A DNA stretch of 64,000 nucleotides from Methylocystis sp. MJC1 (GCF_026427715.1 NZ_CP107558.1:1-64000), one strand, 5' to 3'; shown: positions 44,001 to 52,070, counted from the first letter of the stretch. Notes: generated from the letters alone by a model not told the origin. Program-made: numbers and translations.

Positions 44001-44278
44001 ACTTGCGCAAAGCCGTTACGCGAGAGCGAGCGCGTATAGTCGAGGCCTGGAATGCCCGCGAGCGCATTCTCGATCGGATAGGTGACCTGCTTCTCCATCT
44101 CGAAAGCGGAGAGCGCGGGCGCGCGGGCGTTGATCTGCACCTGGTTATTGGTGATGTCGGGAACGGCGTCGATCGGCAGATGCACGAGCGCGAAAGCGCC
44201 AAAGGCGCCGACCAGCGCGACCAGAAGGACAACCAGCCAGCGGCTATGGACCGAAAAGGCGATGATCCGCTGCATCAT
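41060..44278 (-). CDS. czcA: CzcA-type heavy-metal RND efflux pump
   Basis: 1072 residues, the full HME-RND length with 12 membrane segments and two large periplasmic loops. It begins MMQRIIAFSVHSRWLVVLLV. The proton-relay block in the fourth segment is GALDFGLIADGAIIVAEN, which keeps the Asp-Asp-Glu set of CzcA/CnrA-like pumps; CusA-type pumps differ here. NNQVQINARAPALSAFEMEK and YPIENALAGIPGLDYTRSLS are family-typical. It should export divalent cations such as Co, Zn, Cd or Ni from cytoplasm or periplasm. Which metal cannot be read from sequence. The adaptor gene is 12 bases upstream. Confidence 0.93.
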   Translation of the reverse strand: MMQRIIAFSVHSRWLVVLLVALVGAFGAFALVHLPIDAVPDITNNQVQINARAPALSAFEMEKQVTYPIENALAGIPGLDYTRSLSRNGFAQVTAVFSDGVDIFFARQQVNERVAQAREDFPPQIELRMGPIATGLSEIYMWTVRYAEPHKLANAGEPGWQRDGAYLTPEGAMLRTDVAQESYLRTVQDWIIRPQLRTVPGVAGVDSLGGFMRQYHVQPDPAKLMSLGLSFGDLAATIQKNNVSRGAGYVERNGEGLVVRSGGRLETVEDIANVVATTRNGVPVRVGQIASVAIGKELRTGSASMNGEEVVIGTALMLIGANSRTVSAAVDQKVKAVAKSLPPGIEIKTVLNRTLLVDATIKTVAKNLMEGAGLVILVLFVMLGNFRAAVVTATVIPVTMLMLAIGMYIGKISANLMSLGALDFGLIADGAIIVAENSLRRLSERQHMAGRALTTEERLETVIDSAVEMRRPTVYGQSIIILVYLPILSFSGVEGKMFHPMAMTVIIALLSEFLLSLTFFPAMIALFVSGASEEHDNVIVSALKRSYEPALRWAMEAPVKVMAIGVASFLFAVLLYLNLGQEFIPKLDEKNLAMQANRIPSTSLTQSQAMQIDVENAIRKLPQVDYVFSKTGTAEVATDPMPPNLTDTFIMLKPEDQWPDPHLPKDRLIDDISAEISKLPGNAYEFSQPIQLRFNELLAGVRGDVAVKVFGEDFDAMLKAANQIAAILRATPGATDVKVEQVTGLPVLDIKVDKNAIARYGLSLGAVQDTIGAAIGGEPAGMIFEGDRRFPIFVRLRDNLREDASALETIPVSLPPDAQGRISTIQLKQVASFSTVDGQNQISRENGKRRVVVSANVRGRDIASVVNEARAKVDAKVQIPAGYWIEWGGQFENLAAARARLMIVVPVCFFMIFLLLFSALGSARDALLVFSAVPLALSGGVLALWLRGMPMSVSAAVGFIALSGVAVLNGLVMRTYIHQLMVSGMAERAAIFKGAMTRLRPVTMTALVASLGFVPMALATSTGAEVQRPIATVVIGGLISATVLTLIVLPALYAFFGESKASLAAAREREVV

Positions 44279-44290
44279 GGTCTTACGACG

Positions 44291-45541
44291 TCACTCCTGG
44301 GGAATTTCGCTTTTGCCAGCTTCGGCCTTCAACACGAAGCTGTTTTCGACCGCGATCGTCTCGCCGGGCGAAAGACCCTTCACGATCTCCACCGAACGCT
44401 CGTCGCCGTCGCCGAGTTCGACGACGCGCTTTTCGAAGCCGTCCTTCACGCGCACGAAGACCGTCGGCTCATTGTGGATGAGCTGCACCGCGGCGCGCGG
44501 GACGACGACCTTGGCGGGGCTCTGTTCGAGCGCAATCTCGGCGTTGAGCAAGACGCCAGGATGAATTGCGTAATCGGGGTTTTTGAAGGTGGCGACCACA
44601 TGGCCGGTGCGCGTCTCGGGGGTGATAATCGCGTTGATGACGCGCACGGCGCCTTCGAAAGCGCGCCCATCCGTCCCCTTGACCACCACCGGCTGGCCGA
44701 CGCGCACGCTGGCGAGATTGGCGACCGGGACGGCGAGCTCCGCTTCCACCTCGGAAAGATCGGCCAACACATAGATCTGGCTTTCCGGCGTCACTGGCTG
44801 GCCGAGATTGGTCAAGCGCTCGATGACGCGGCCCTTGATCGGCGCGCGAATCTCCTTCTCGCGCAGGCGGGCGATAGGCTGATTGGCGAGCGCCGTAATC
44901 TCGCTTTCGGAGAGGTCGAGGGCAGCGAGCTTGCCGCGCGAGAGATCGAGGCGGAGCTTTGCTTCCGTGAAAGACGCCTTGGCCTTCAGGAACAGCTGCT
45001 CGGCGGTGATCTTCTTTTCGAAGAGGCCCTTCTCGCGCTGGAAGAGCTGGGACTGCAGCTCGTAATTGGCGAGCGCGGCGAGATATTCGCTCTTGGCGTC
45101 GGCGACTTCGCGCGAATCGATAATGGCGATCGTCTCGTTCTTCGCGACCTCGTCGCCGAGCTTCTTGCGCATTTCGGCGACGACGCCGGAGACTTTGGCG
45201 GCGACGCGGGCGAGATGATCGGGATCGGGCTTCACTGAAGCCGGCACGGTAATCTGGCGCTTGATTACGCCGGGGCCCGCCTTGGCGACGCTGATCTTGG
45301 CGGCGTCGATCTGCTCGGGCGAAAGCTTGATCAGCCCCTCGGGTGCGGCGGCGGGACTTGCCGTCTGCTGCACGCCGGAGTCGGCGGGCGCACTCCCGCG
45401 CATCTTTGCGAAAAGGCCCGGGAGAGCCGCGCCAATAGCGAGGCTCGCAATGATTGCGAGAATGAGGGGCGCTTTGCGGGGCATTTCTGCGATGGGGCTC
45501 CGGGGCGCGTCGCGCCAAAGTCCTTTGAACAGGGTTAGCAC
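44291..45541 (-). CDS. czcB: CzcB-type periplasmic adaptor protein
   Basis: 416 residues with a GTG start at 45541 preceded by GGGGG; an ATG at 45484 (MPRKAPLILAII) is an equally possible start. One N-terminal membrane anchor (LILAIIASLAIGAALPGLFA). Then barrel-sandwich pieces (VAAKVSGVVAEMRKKLGDEV; IRAPIKGRVIERLTNLGQPV), a coiled-coil hairpin (LAALANYELQSQLFQREKGL; FEKKITAEQLFLKAKASFTE) and a C-terminal beta-barrel. It links the RND pump to the outer-membrane channel. First gene of the operon; no metal regulator is adjacent. Confidence 0.92.
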   Translation of the reverse strand: MLTLFKGLWRDAPRSPIAEMPRKAPLILAIIASLAIGAALPGLFAKMRGSAPADSGVQQTASPAAAPEGLIKLSPEQIDAAKISVAKAGPGVIKRQITVPASVKPDPDHLARVAAKVSGVVAEMRKKLGDEVAKNETIAIIDSREVADAKSEYLAALANYELQSQLFQREKGLFEKKITAEQLFLKAKASFTEAKLRLDLSRGKLAALDLSESEITALANQPIARLREKEIRAPIKGRVIERLTNLGQPVTPESQIYVLADLSEVEAELAVPVANLASVRVGQPVVVKGTDGRAFEGAVRVINAIITPETRTGHVVATFKNPDYAIHPGVLLNAEIALEQSPAKVVVPRAAVQLIHNEPTVFVRVKDGFEKRVVELGDGDERSVEIVKGLSPGETIAVENSFVLKAEAGKSEIPQE

Positions 45542-45670
45542 CCGTGAGACCCCCAGGCCAAGAGCGACACGATACGAGCGGGGCTTATCCCCTATGAGTT
45601 CCGGCGGCCTTTGCTATACCCCGCGGTGAAGCGTGTCCATGCCGCGCGCGTCATATGACCTATTTGTAAT

Positions 45671-45704
45671 AAAAAGAAAAAGCCCGGCCGAAAGGGCCGG
45701 GCTT
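45671..45704 (-). terminator. Intrinsic terminator of the Omp gene
   Basis: AGCCCGGCC (45681-45689) pairs with GGCCGGGCTT (45695-45704) around GAAAG. The A-rich AAAAAGAAAA at 45671-45680 becomes a U-rich tail on the minus strand. It starts 27 bases after the omp stop. Confidence 0.85.
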
Positions 45705-45730
45705 CGTAATCGTCTAAGCTGGCGAGAGCC

Positions 45731-46639
45731 TTAGAACTTCGCCAGAACCGGCGCCGGAGCGGCGAAGGGGTTGAAGTGCCAGTTCAGGCCGGCGCGAACC
45801 GTGTGGAACTGGGTCGGCGAGCTGTGCGTGCCAGCCCAGCCGGGAACCACGAAGGTCGTGAGCACGCCCGGGATCAGCACATTGGTCGAGCCGAGGTCGG
45901 TGTAGAGATATTCCACCTTCAGCGACCAAGCCGGGAAAGCGAGCGGCGACCACTCGACGCCGCCACCGGCGGTCCAGCCGGTCTTGGTGCCGAACGACTT
46001 GGCGCGGCCGATCACGGCGCCGCCAACAGGGCCGGTCAGGAAGATGTCGGCGACCGAGACGGTCTGATCCACCTGGCCATAGGCGAAGCCGCCCGTGCCG
46101 TAGACCAACAGATTCGGCCAGGACGGCAGCGTCACGCCGATGCGGCCACGAACCGTGCCCCACCAATCGACGCTCTTCGCGGAGTTCACGAAGGCGCTAT
46201 GCAGAATGGGGCCGCCGGCCCGAGTAGCCGCGAAAACGGTCGAAGGGCTGGTCGTCGCGCCGACCACGTTCGACTGGCTGTTGATGTCGGCCGCCTGAAT
46301 GTCAGCTTCGGCGCCGACAACGAGCCACGGCGAGAACTGGAAGTTGTAGCCGATCTGACCGCCGCCCGTGACGCCGTTCAGATTCTGCGGAGAGTTCCAC
46401 GCGGCGGCGAAGCCCGGAGCAGCCGACGGCGACGGATAGATGAAGCCGCCCGTCGCATTGGAGCCAGCGCCAAAGCCATAGCCGATGTTCACGCCGCCAT
46501 AGAGGCCGTTCCAGGTGAAGGACGGAGCCGGGGGAACGAAGACCGGCGGGGGAGCCTTGCGGGACGGGAGATCGGCCGCCAGAGCGGAGCCGGCGACGAG
46601 AGCCAGCGCAACGCCGGCGGCGACAGTAAACTTGGCCAT
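45731..46639 (-). CDS. Outer membrane beta-barrel protein (Omp25/RopB-like)
   Basis: 302 residues. A signal peptide ends at GSALAADLPSRKAPPPVFVP, the typical start of Rhizobiales Omp25/Omp31-like proteins. The barrel begins FTWNGLYGGVNIGYGFGAGS and includes GGGQIGYNFQFSPWLVVGAE, DWWGTVRGRIGVTLPSWPNL, VYGTGGFAYGQVD and the C-terminal GLNWHFNPFAAPAPVLAKF ending in Phe, as needed for BAM insertion. An eight-stranded barrel is likely. These are abundant surface proteins tied to outer-membrane stability. It has a strong terminator and a 208-base upstream gap, suggesting high separate expression. Confidence 0.92.
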   Translation of the reverse strand: MAKFTVAAGVALALVAGSALAADLPSRKAPPPVFVPPAPSFTWNGLYGGVNIGYGFGAGSNATGGFIYPSPSAAPGFAAAWNSPQNLNGVTGGGQIGYNFQFSPWLVVGAEADIQAADINSQSNVVGATTSPSTVFAATRAGGPILHSAFVNSAKSVDWWGTVRGRIGVTLPSWPNLLVYGTGGFAYGQVDQTVSVADIFLTGPVGGAVIGRAKSFGTKTGWTAGGGVEWSPLAFPAWSLKVEYLYTDLGSTNVLIPGVLTTFVVPGWAGTHSSPTQFHTVRAGLNWHFNPFAAPAPVLAKF

Positions 46640-46847
46640 AATCGACCCCTTTTTAGATATCGAATTCTTGGGCTTCTGTCGCCTGAAGCGACCTCCGCGC
46701 CGTCACGGTTAGACTTACGGCTGACCTTGTGGCCGGTCAATCGAAAGGCGACCTGAACAAGCCTTGTGCATCCTGTTTGCCGGCATGCGTGACAATTGCG
46801 CAACAGAATCGCGCATTGCTGCGGTCATTTGGCAGGTCTTTGGCCAG

Positions 46848-48158
46848 TTATTTGGCGTTGCGTTCGCGCCGCAGCCGCTCCCAATAATCGAGGCGCTTGG
46901 CCAGCTCCCGCTCGAAGCCGCGTTCGACCGGCTGGTAGAGCCGCTGGCGCCCGAGCGCCTCGGGCCAGTAGCTCTGCCCGGAGAAGGCGTCCGGCGAATC
47001 ATGGTCATATTCATAGCCCTCGCCATAGCCTTCCTCGCGCATCATCTTGGTCGGCGCGTTGAGGATGGTCTTGGGGGGCATGAGCGAGCCCTTCTCCTGC
47101 GCGAGGCGGCGCGCCTTTTTATAGGCGACATAGCCGGCGTTGGATTTGGGGGCGGTCGCCACATAGATCACCGCCTGCGCCAGAGCGAGCTCGCCTTCCG
47201 GGGAGCCTAGAAAGTCGTAAGCGTCCTTTGCGGCGTTGGCGATCACGAGCGCCTGCGGATCGGCGAGGCCGATGTCCTCGACGGCCATGCGCACGATGCG
47301 CCGGGCGAGAAAGAGCGGGTCTTCGCCCGCATCCAGCATGCGCGCAAAGTAATAGAGCGCCGCGTCCGGGTCCGAGCCGCGCACGCATTTGTGCAGCGCG
47401 CTGATGAGATTGTAATGGCCCTCCTGCGCCTTGTCGTAGATGGGCGCCCGGCGCTGAACGACCTCCGCGAGCGCGGCGCGGTCGAAGATTTCGCCCGCGC
47501 GCGCCGCGCGCCAGATTTCTTCCGACAGAGTGAGTGCGGCGCGGCCGTCGCCATCGGCCATGGCGATCAACGCCTCGCGGGCGTCGGCGTCGAGCGGCAG
47601 CTTCTTGCCTTCCGTCTCTTCGGCGCGCGCTAGCAGTTTTTCGATCGCCGCAGCGTCGAGCGATTTGAAGGTCATGACACGCGCGCGTGAGAGCAAAGCG
47701 GCGTTGAGCTCGAAAGACGGATTCTCCGTGGTCGCGCCGATCAAAGTGATCGTGCCGTCTTCCATCACGGGCAGAAAACTATCCTGTTGGGCGCGGTTGA
47801 AACGATGTATCTCGTCAACGAACAGCAGCGTGCCTTGCCCCGTGGCGCGGCGCGCGCGCGCAGCCTCGAATGTTTTCTTGAGATCGGCGACGCCGGAGAA
47901 GATCGCCGAAATCTGCACGAAGGCGAGCTTGGTTTCATGCGCGAGCAGCCGCGCGACCGTTGTCTTGCCGGAGCCGGGCGGCCCCCAAAGAATAAGCGAG
48001 CCGAGCGAGCCGCCGCGCACGAGCCGGGTGAGCGCGCCGTCAGGCCCGAGCAGGTGATCTTGTCCGACAACGTCTTCGAGACGGGTCGGGCGCAGACGGT
48101 CGGCCAAGGGGCGCGGCGCGCTTTCGTCGAGTTTGGCGTTTTCGAAGAGGTCGGGCAT
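46848..48158 (-). CDS. rarA: Replication-associated recombination protein A (RarA/MgsA)
   Basis: 436 residues, typical for RarA. N-terminal AAA+ module: LADRLRPTRLEDVVGQDHLL, Walker A LWGPPGSGKTTVARLLA, Walker B LLFVDEIHRFNRAQQDSFLP, sensor 1 LIGATTENPSFELNAALLSR. C-terminal tetramerisation part: LISALHKCVRGSDPDAALYY and RMLDAGEDPLFLARRIVRMA. RarA acts at stalled replication forks with SSB. ATG at 48158 gives MPDLFENAKLDESAPRPLAD. Omp lies downstream after 208 bases on the same strand. Confidence 0.96.
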   Translation of the reverse strand: MPDLFENAKLDESAPRPLADRLRPTRLEDVVGQDHLLGPDGALTRLVRGGSLGSLILWGPPGSGKTTVARLLAHETKLAFVQISAIFSGVADLKKTFEAARARRATGQGTLLFVDEIHRFNRAQQDSFLPVMEDGTITLIGATTENPSFELNAALLSRARVMTFKSLDAAAIEKLLARAEETEGKKLPLDADAREALIAMADGDGRAALTLSEEIWRAARAGEIFDRAALAEVVQRRAPIYDKAQEGHYNLISALHKCVRGSDPDAALYYFARMLDAGEDPLFLARRIVRMAVEDIGLADPQALVIANAAKDAYDFLGSPEGELALAQAVIYVATAPKSNAGYVAYKKARRLAQEKGSLMPPKTILNAPTKMMREEGYGEGYEYDHDSPDAFSGQSYWPEALGRQRLYQPVERGFERELAKRLDYWERLRRERNAK

Positions 48159-48349
48159 CGGATCTCGGATGATGGAGCTTTTTTACTTATGTCGGCGTCA
48201 ATCAATTGGCGCCTCGACGGCGCGTTAACCAAAGATTACCCTGCAAGCAAGTAAATGATTCGGCCGCATAGGCTTGGGTGCTGCCGATAATTGACTTGTT
48301 TCGCATGAAGCCTTCCGGCGCCGAGCAAACGCTAAGACGGAACCAAAGA

Positions 48350-49159
48350 ATGAGGACAATAGCTTTCGTTACGCAAAAGGGCGGCGCGGGCAAGAGCACC
48401 CTCGCGAGCAGCGTCGCCGTCGCAGCGCGCGCGGCTGGCGAGCGCGTCTTCGTCTTCGATCTGGATCCGCTGCAGACGCTCGTCAAATGGGCGAGCGCGC
48501 GCGAAGCCTCCGATATCGGCGTCGAGCACGTTCCGGCAGGCAAGCTCGCCAAGGCGATTTCCGCGCTGGAGAAGAAGGGCGTAACCCTGGTCATCATCGA
48601 CGCGCCCGGCCATGACGGCGAACAGACGCTTGCGGCCGTGCGCGCGGCGGAGCTCTGCATCATTCCCGCCCGACCAAATGCTTTCGATCTCTGGGCCAGC
48701 GAAAAAACCCGCGCGCAGGTGAAGGAGGAAGGTTGCGACTACGCCTTCCTGCTCAACCAATGTCCGCCATCGCAGCAGAGTGCGCGCGTCGAACTCGGCG
48801 CAAGAGCGCTGCAGGCGATGGGCGGCCTGCTCGCGCCGCTCGTTTCCTCGCGCGTCGATTACCAGGAAGCCGCGCGGCTGGGTCTGGGCGTCGCGGAATA
48901 CAATCCGGACGGCGTCGCCGCTCAGGAAATGAAGGAACTCTGGAGCTCGATCAAGCGCCGTCTGAAACGCGCGTCGTCGAAGCCCGCAGCTGAAAAGGCC
49001 GCGACCGAAAAACCCGCCTCGGCCCCAAAAACGTCGCCCGCGCCGAAGGCCGCCGTCGCCAAGCCGGAGGCCCCTCAAAAAGCGGCCGCCGTCGCCGAGA
49101 AGTCGCCCGCGCAGGAAGCCAAGACGCCCGCCAGAAAGGCCGCGCGCAAGGCTGCCTGA
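48350..49159 (+). CDS. Orphan ParA-family ATPase with a basic Ala/Lys/Pro tail
   Basis: 269 residues from the ATG at 48350; in-frame starts at 48305 and 48278 also exist. A ParA/MinD-type P-loop is clear: FVTQKGGAGKSTLASSVAVA (deviant Walker A with two lysines), VFVFDLDPLQTLVKWA, VTLVIIDAPGHDGEQTLAAV and CIIPARPNAFDLWASE. No parB is adjacent, so it is likely an orphan ParA that positions something on the nucleoid. From residue 210 the tail is rich in Ala, Lys and Pro (KPAAEKAATEKPASAPKTSP), like histone-H1 tails that bind DNA non-specifically. A terminator follows. Confidence 0.88.
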   Translation: MRTIAFVTQKGGAGKSTLASSVAVAARAAGERVFVFDLDPLQTLVKWASAREASDIGVEHVPAGKLAKAISALEKKGVTLVIIDAPGHDGEQTLAAVRAAELCIIPARPNAFDLWASEKTRAQVKEEGCDYAFLLNQCPPSQQSARVELGARALQAMGGLLAPLVSSRVDYQEAARLGLGVAEYNPDGVAAQEMKELWSSIKRRLKRASSKPAAEKAATEKPASAPKTSPAPKAAVAKPEAPQKAAAVAEKSPAQEAKTPARKAARKAA

Positions 49160-49183
49160 ACCATTAAGCGCGTGAATGGAGAT

Positions 49184-49209
49184 CGAGCCGCGCAGGGATG
49201 CGCGGCTTT
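49184..49209 (+). terminator. Intrinsic terminator of the ParA-like gene
   Basis: AGCCGCGC (49184-49191), loop AGGGAT, GCGCGGCT (49198-49205), then a T-run to 49209. It overlaps the end of the convergent gene's downstream side. Confidence 0.85.
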
Positions 49210-49211
49210 TT

Positions 49212-49679
49212 CTATGAAATCTCCTCGATCTCGGCGCTCTGGTGGCTGACTTCGACCGCGTCGCCGACGGACTTGCCCATCAAGGCCTGCGCCAGCGGCG
49301 CGACATAGGGTAGCAGGCCCTTCGCCGGATCGGCCTCGTCTTCGCCGACAAGGCGGAACGTCCGCCGTTCCCCGTTCGCCAGCGCCACCACCACGCGGTG
49401 GCCGAAGCGCACATGCGAATGGTCGGTGATCCGCGGCACGATCTCGGCGCTTGCGCGGCGCGCCCGCCAATAGCGTAAATCGCGCTGGGCAAGCGCGATC
49501 GCATGATTGTCGCCGGCCGCGGTTGCCTTTTCGAGAGCGGCCAGAAGGTGCGTCATGGCGTCGTCGATCTGCTGCAACCCTTCCGGCGTCACCAGATTGC
49601 GATGGGGGCTGAGAGGACGATCGGGCAGGTCCTCGCGCGGGTTGTCGTCGTCCTGTTCTTTGGTGAATGCCGAACTCAT
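49212..49679 (-). CDS. GreA/GreB-family transcription factor-like protein
   Basis: 155 residues. MSSAFTKEQDDDNPREDLPD and RPLSPHRNLVTPEGLQQIDD start a shortened coiled-coil region, with RDLRYWRARRASAEIV at its end. The C-terminal FKBP-like part has VRFGHRVVVALANGERRTFR and DPAKGLLPYVAPLAQALMGK with SVGDAVEV. Gre factors insert the coiled coil into the RNA polymerase secondary channel to restart backtracked complexes. Many alphaproteobacteria carry this extra Gre-like protein besides true GreA; its specific role is unknown. ATG at 49679. Confidence 0.87.
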   Translation of the reverse strand: MSSAFTKEQDDDNPREDLPDRPLSPHRNLVTPEGLQQIDDAMTHLLAALEKATAAGDNHAIALAQRDLRYWRARRASAEIVPRITDHSHVRFGHRVVVALANGERRTFRLVGEDEADPAKGLLPYVAPLAQALMGKSVGDAVEVSHQSAEIEEIS

Positions 49680-49838
49680 GCGTCCTACCTTTGGCGCCCC
49701 TAGGGCAAGAAAAGCCGAACGGCCTAAAGCGCTTTCTGCATAGAGGGGCGCTCGAACGGGCCGAAGCCGATTAGAATCGACGCGAAGGCGAAAGTCGATG
49801 CGCGCCAGCGGCGCTGCGACAATTAGCCGAAGCGACGC

Positions 49839-50825
49839 TCAGGGCATCTCGATGACAACCCGCCCGCGTATCTTTCCCTCCACGATCGAGCGCGCCCTCT
49901 CCAGCGCCTGATCGAAGGGGATAATCTCACACATGGCGTCGATCATCGCGGTGTCGAGGTCTGCCGCGAGCCGCACCCAGGCTTCGCGGCGCAAATTTAT
50001 TCTTGGCCGGACGCTCTCGACGCCGAGAAGCGCCACGCCGCGCAGTATGAAAGGGGCGACGCTTGCGGGCAGATCCATGCCGCCGACATTGCCGCAGGCA
50101 GCGATCGCGCCGTCGAACTGGGTCTGCGCAAGGATATTTGCAAGCGTGGTCCCGCCGACCGTGTCGACGCCAACGGCGAAGCGCTGCTTTTGCAATGCTT
50201 TGCCAGGCGAAGAAAACGCCTCCCGCGTGCATATTTCAGCCGCGCCGATCGATTTCAGATAATCAGCCTCGGCGGGACGCCCGGTGATGGCGGCGACGCG
50301 CCAGCCGGCGCGCGCGAGCAGGGCGACAGCGAAGGAGCCCACGCCCCCCGAGGCGCCGGAAACAACGGCCGTCCCGTCGGCGGGCGAAAGCCCATGCCGC
50401 TCGAGCGCCAGAAGACAGAACATCGCTGTGATCCCTGCCGTGCCGATCGCCATGGCGCGCGCCGGGGTCAGTGATTCTGGGAGCTTGACCAGCCAATCGC
50501 CCGGGACCCTGGCCTTCTGCGAGAAGCCGCCAAAATGCGCCTCGCCCAGGCCACAGCCCGTGGCGACGACGAGGTCCCCCGACGCAAAGCCTTCATGCGT
50601 CGATCGGGTGACCCGTCCGGCGAGATCGACGCCCGGAATCATTGGAAAGCGGCGAACCACCGGGGCTTTTCCGGTCACCGCCAGGCCGTCCTTGTAGTTG
50701 ATCGCCGAGTAGAGCACCGCGAGATCGACGTCTCCCGGCATGAGTTCGTCCTCCGCCATCTCCACATAATCGGCGCTGTGGGCGCCCGAATTGGCGTCAA
50801 TTCGTAAGGCCCTGAAGGTGGACAT
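49839..50825 (-). CDS. acuI: Acrylyl-CoA reductase (NADPH), AcuI/YhdH-like
   Basis: 328 residues of the zinc-less medium-chain dehydrogenase superfamily. It starts MSTFRALRIDANSGAHSADY. YSAINYKDGLAVTGKAPVVR and RFPMIPGVDLAGRV are AcuI/YhdH hallmarks. NADPH-binding motif is SGASGGVGSFAVALLARAG. The end is IIPFDQALERARSIVEGKIR with GRVVIE. AcuI reduces toxic acrylyl-CoA to propionyl-CoA; YhdH-like quinone oxidoreductase is the alternative name. No other propionate or DMSP gene is nearby, so a general protective role is likely. Confidence 0.9.
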   Translation of the reverse strand: MSTFRALRIDANSGAHSADYVEMAEDELMPGDVDLAVLYSAINYKDGLAVTGKAPVVRRFPMIPGVDLAGRVTRSTHEGFASGDLVVATGCGLGEAHFGGFSQKARVPGDWLVKLPESLTPARAMAIGTAGITAMFCLLALERHGLSPADGTAVVSGASGGVGSFAVALLARAGWRVAAITGRPAEADYLKSIGAAEICTREAFSSPGKALQKQRFAVGVDTVGGTTLANILAQTQFDGAIAACGNVGGMDLPASVAPFILRGVALLGVESVRPRINLRREAWVRLAADLDTAMIDAMCEIIPFDQALERARSIVEGKIRGRVVIEMP

Positions 50826-51205
50826 TGCGGCTCCAAGTCGAGTCAGACAGGCGAGGCGTTGCGTTACTGATCAATATCCGCCCTGAATACCCTCATCTAG
50901 GCCGATTTTTGCCTGTTCGTCGCACAGGCGGGCTTAAGACTTTGTGATGCTGCCGGCCTCCGCCTCGCTGCGCCATGCACGAAAGAGAAACATTTGACGC
51001 GAATGAGATGACCTAAATTTAATGGGGGATAATTCTTGCTGAACCGGGATAAAGGGTATAAATTCAGGTCTAGTCTTCGCCTGTTCGATAAAGCCCGTCG
51101 CATAATAGGTTTTGTCCGAGCTATTTCGATGCGGCGACGCGCTTCCCGAGAGAGAAGACGCCCCAACACCTCTCGGGCCCCCACGAGACGCAATAGGCGC
51201 CCCCA
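50826..51205 (+). other. Gene-free region upstream of mucR with a leader hairpin
   Basis: No supported gene in 380 bases. On the plus strand a hairpin CCCGAGAG (51145-51152) / CTCTCGGG (51170-51177) lies 29 bases before the mucR ATG and may form in the 5' untranslated region. AT-rich sequence near 51000-51070 is the likeliest promoter area. MucR family regulators usually repress their own genes at AT-rich sites, which fits, but no exact site can be named. Confidence 0.4.
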
Positions 51206-51613
51206 ATGAACCTGCCCAACAGTATCGAACTCGCCGCCGACATCGTGTCGGCCTACGTCAGCAACAATTCGGTGCCTGCTGCCGATCTGCCTCAGCTGAT
51301 AAGCGAAGTATATAACGCTTTGCTGCGCGTCGGCTCCAACGTAGCCCCCGCCCCGGCCGAGCCGCCGAAACCCGCCATCGCCCCCAAGCGCTCGGTGACG
51401 AACGACTACATCATCTGCCTGGAAGACGGTAAGAAGTTCAAATCGTTGAAACGCCATCTGCGCACGCAATACGGCCTCTCGCCGGAGGAATATCGCGATA
51501 AATGGGGCCTGCCGGCCGATTATCCGATGGTCGCGCCCAATTACGCCAAGGCGCGCTCCAATCTCGCCAAAGAGATGGGCTTGGGCCAGCAGCGCCGCCG
51601 TCGCGGCAAATAA
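51206..51613 (+). CDS. mucR: MucR/Ros family transcriptional regulator
   Basis: 135 residues. The N-terminal oligomerisation half reads IELAADIVSAYVSNNSVPAA and DLPQLISEVYNALLRVG. The DNA-binding half has SVTNDYIICLEDGKKFKSLK, RHLRTQYGLSPEEYRDKWGL and PADYPMVAPNYAKARSNLAK. The Ros zinc site needs C-x2-C/D-x9-H-x3-H; here Cys and Asp (CLED) and the first His (KRHL) are present but the second His is Gln (RHLRTQ). MucR proteins are H-NS-like repressors of surface, virulence and cell-cycle genes in Rhizobiales. A bidirectional terminator follows. Confidence 0.94.
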   Translation: MNLPNSIELAADIVSAYVSNNSVPAADLPQLISEVYNALLRVGSNVAPAPAEPPKPAIAPKRSVTNDYIICLEDGKKFKSLKRHLRTQYGLSPEEYRDKWGLPADYPMVAPNYAKARSNLAKEMGLGQQRRRRGK

Positions 51614-51633
51614 CCGACGCATCCGTCAGACAT

Positions 51634-51666
51634 AAAAAACCCGCGGCGCACGGCCGCGGGTTTTTT
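51634..51666. terminator. Bidirectional terminator between mucR and the FYDLN gene
   Basis: Six A (51634-51639), CCCGCGGC (51640-51647), loop GCACG, GCCGCGGG (51653-51660), then six T (51661-51666). The symmetric A and T runs allow it to stop both convergent genes. Confidence 0.92.
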
Positions 51667-51707
51667 GCTGACTATTCGATCGGCCGCCCAGAAAAGGTAA
51701 GCGACGC

Positions 51708-52070
51708 TTACCCCTCGTCGTCGGTCTCGATGTCGCCGTCGATAAGGCCGGTGACGTCATCGTCCTCGCCCTCTTCCGCTTCGAGGAACGTATCGTCGTC
51801 TCCAGCATCGTCGATCTCGACGTCTTCGTCGACGTCCAGCGTCTCAGCCGCATTCTCGCTCTCCTCGACCTCGTCGAGCGACACGGTCTCCACGCCCTCC
51901 TTCTCGACCTCGCTCTCTTCCTCCTCCACGCGGCCGGGGGCGCGCGAAAGCGCGGTGAGCTGGAAGATCGTCCCGCACTTAGGGCAGACGATCGGATCCT
52001 TGTTGAGGTCGTAGAATTTCGTTGCGCAGGACTGGCATTGACGCTTGGCGCCGAGTTCCGGTTTGGCCAC
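51708..52070 (-). CDS. FYDLN-acid family protein (TIGR02300)
   Basis: 120 residues with a GTG start at 52070, preceded by AAGGA; the frame runs on to 52166 without a better start. The N-terminal 45 residues form a zinc ribbon: KRQCQSCATKFYDLNKDPIV with CPKCGTIFQ (two Cys-x2-Cys pairs), including the FYDLN string that names the family. The rest is almost entirely acidic (DVDEDVEIDDAGDDDTFLEA). The family is confined to alphaproteobacteria and has no known function. It lies next to tRNA-Gly. Confidence 0.93.
   Translation of the reverse strand: MAKPELGAKRQCQSCATKFYDLNKDPIVCPKCGTIFQLTALSRAPGRVEEEESEVEKEGVETVSLDEVEESENAAETLDVDEDVEIDDAGDDDTFLEAEEGEDDDVTGLIDGDIETDDEG

Noticed and set aside
42293..45238. 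Long plus-strand frames opposite czcA and czcB
   Set aside because: Shadows of the RND pump and adaptor; rich in His, Asp and Arg as expected for antisense of GC-rich coding DNA.
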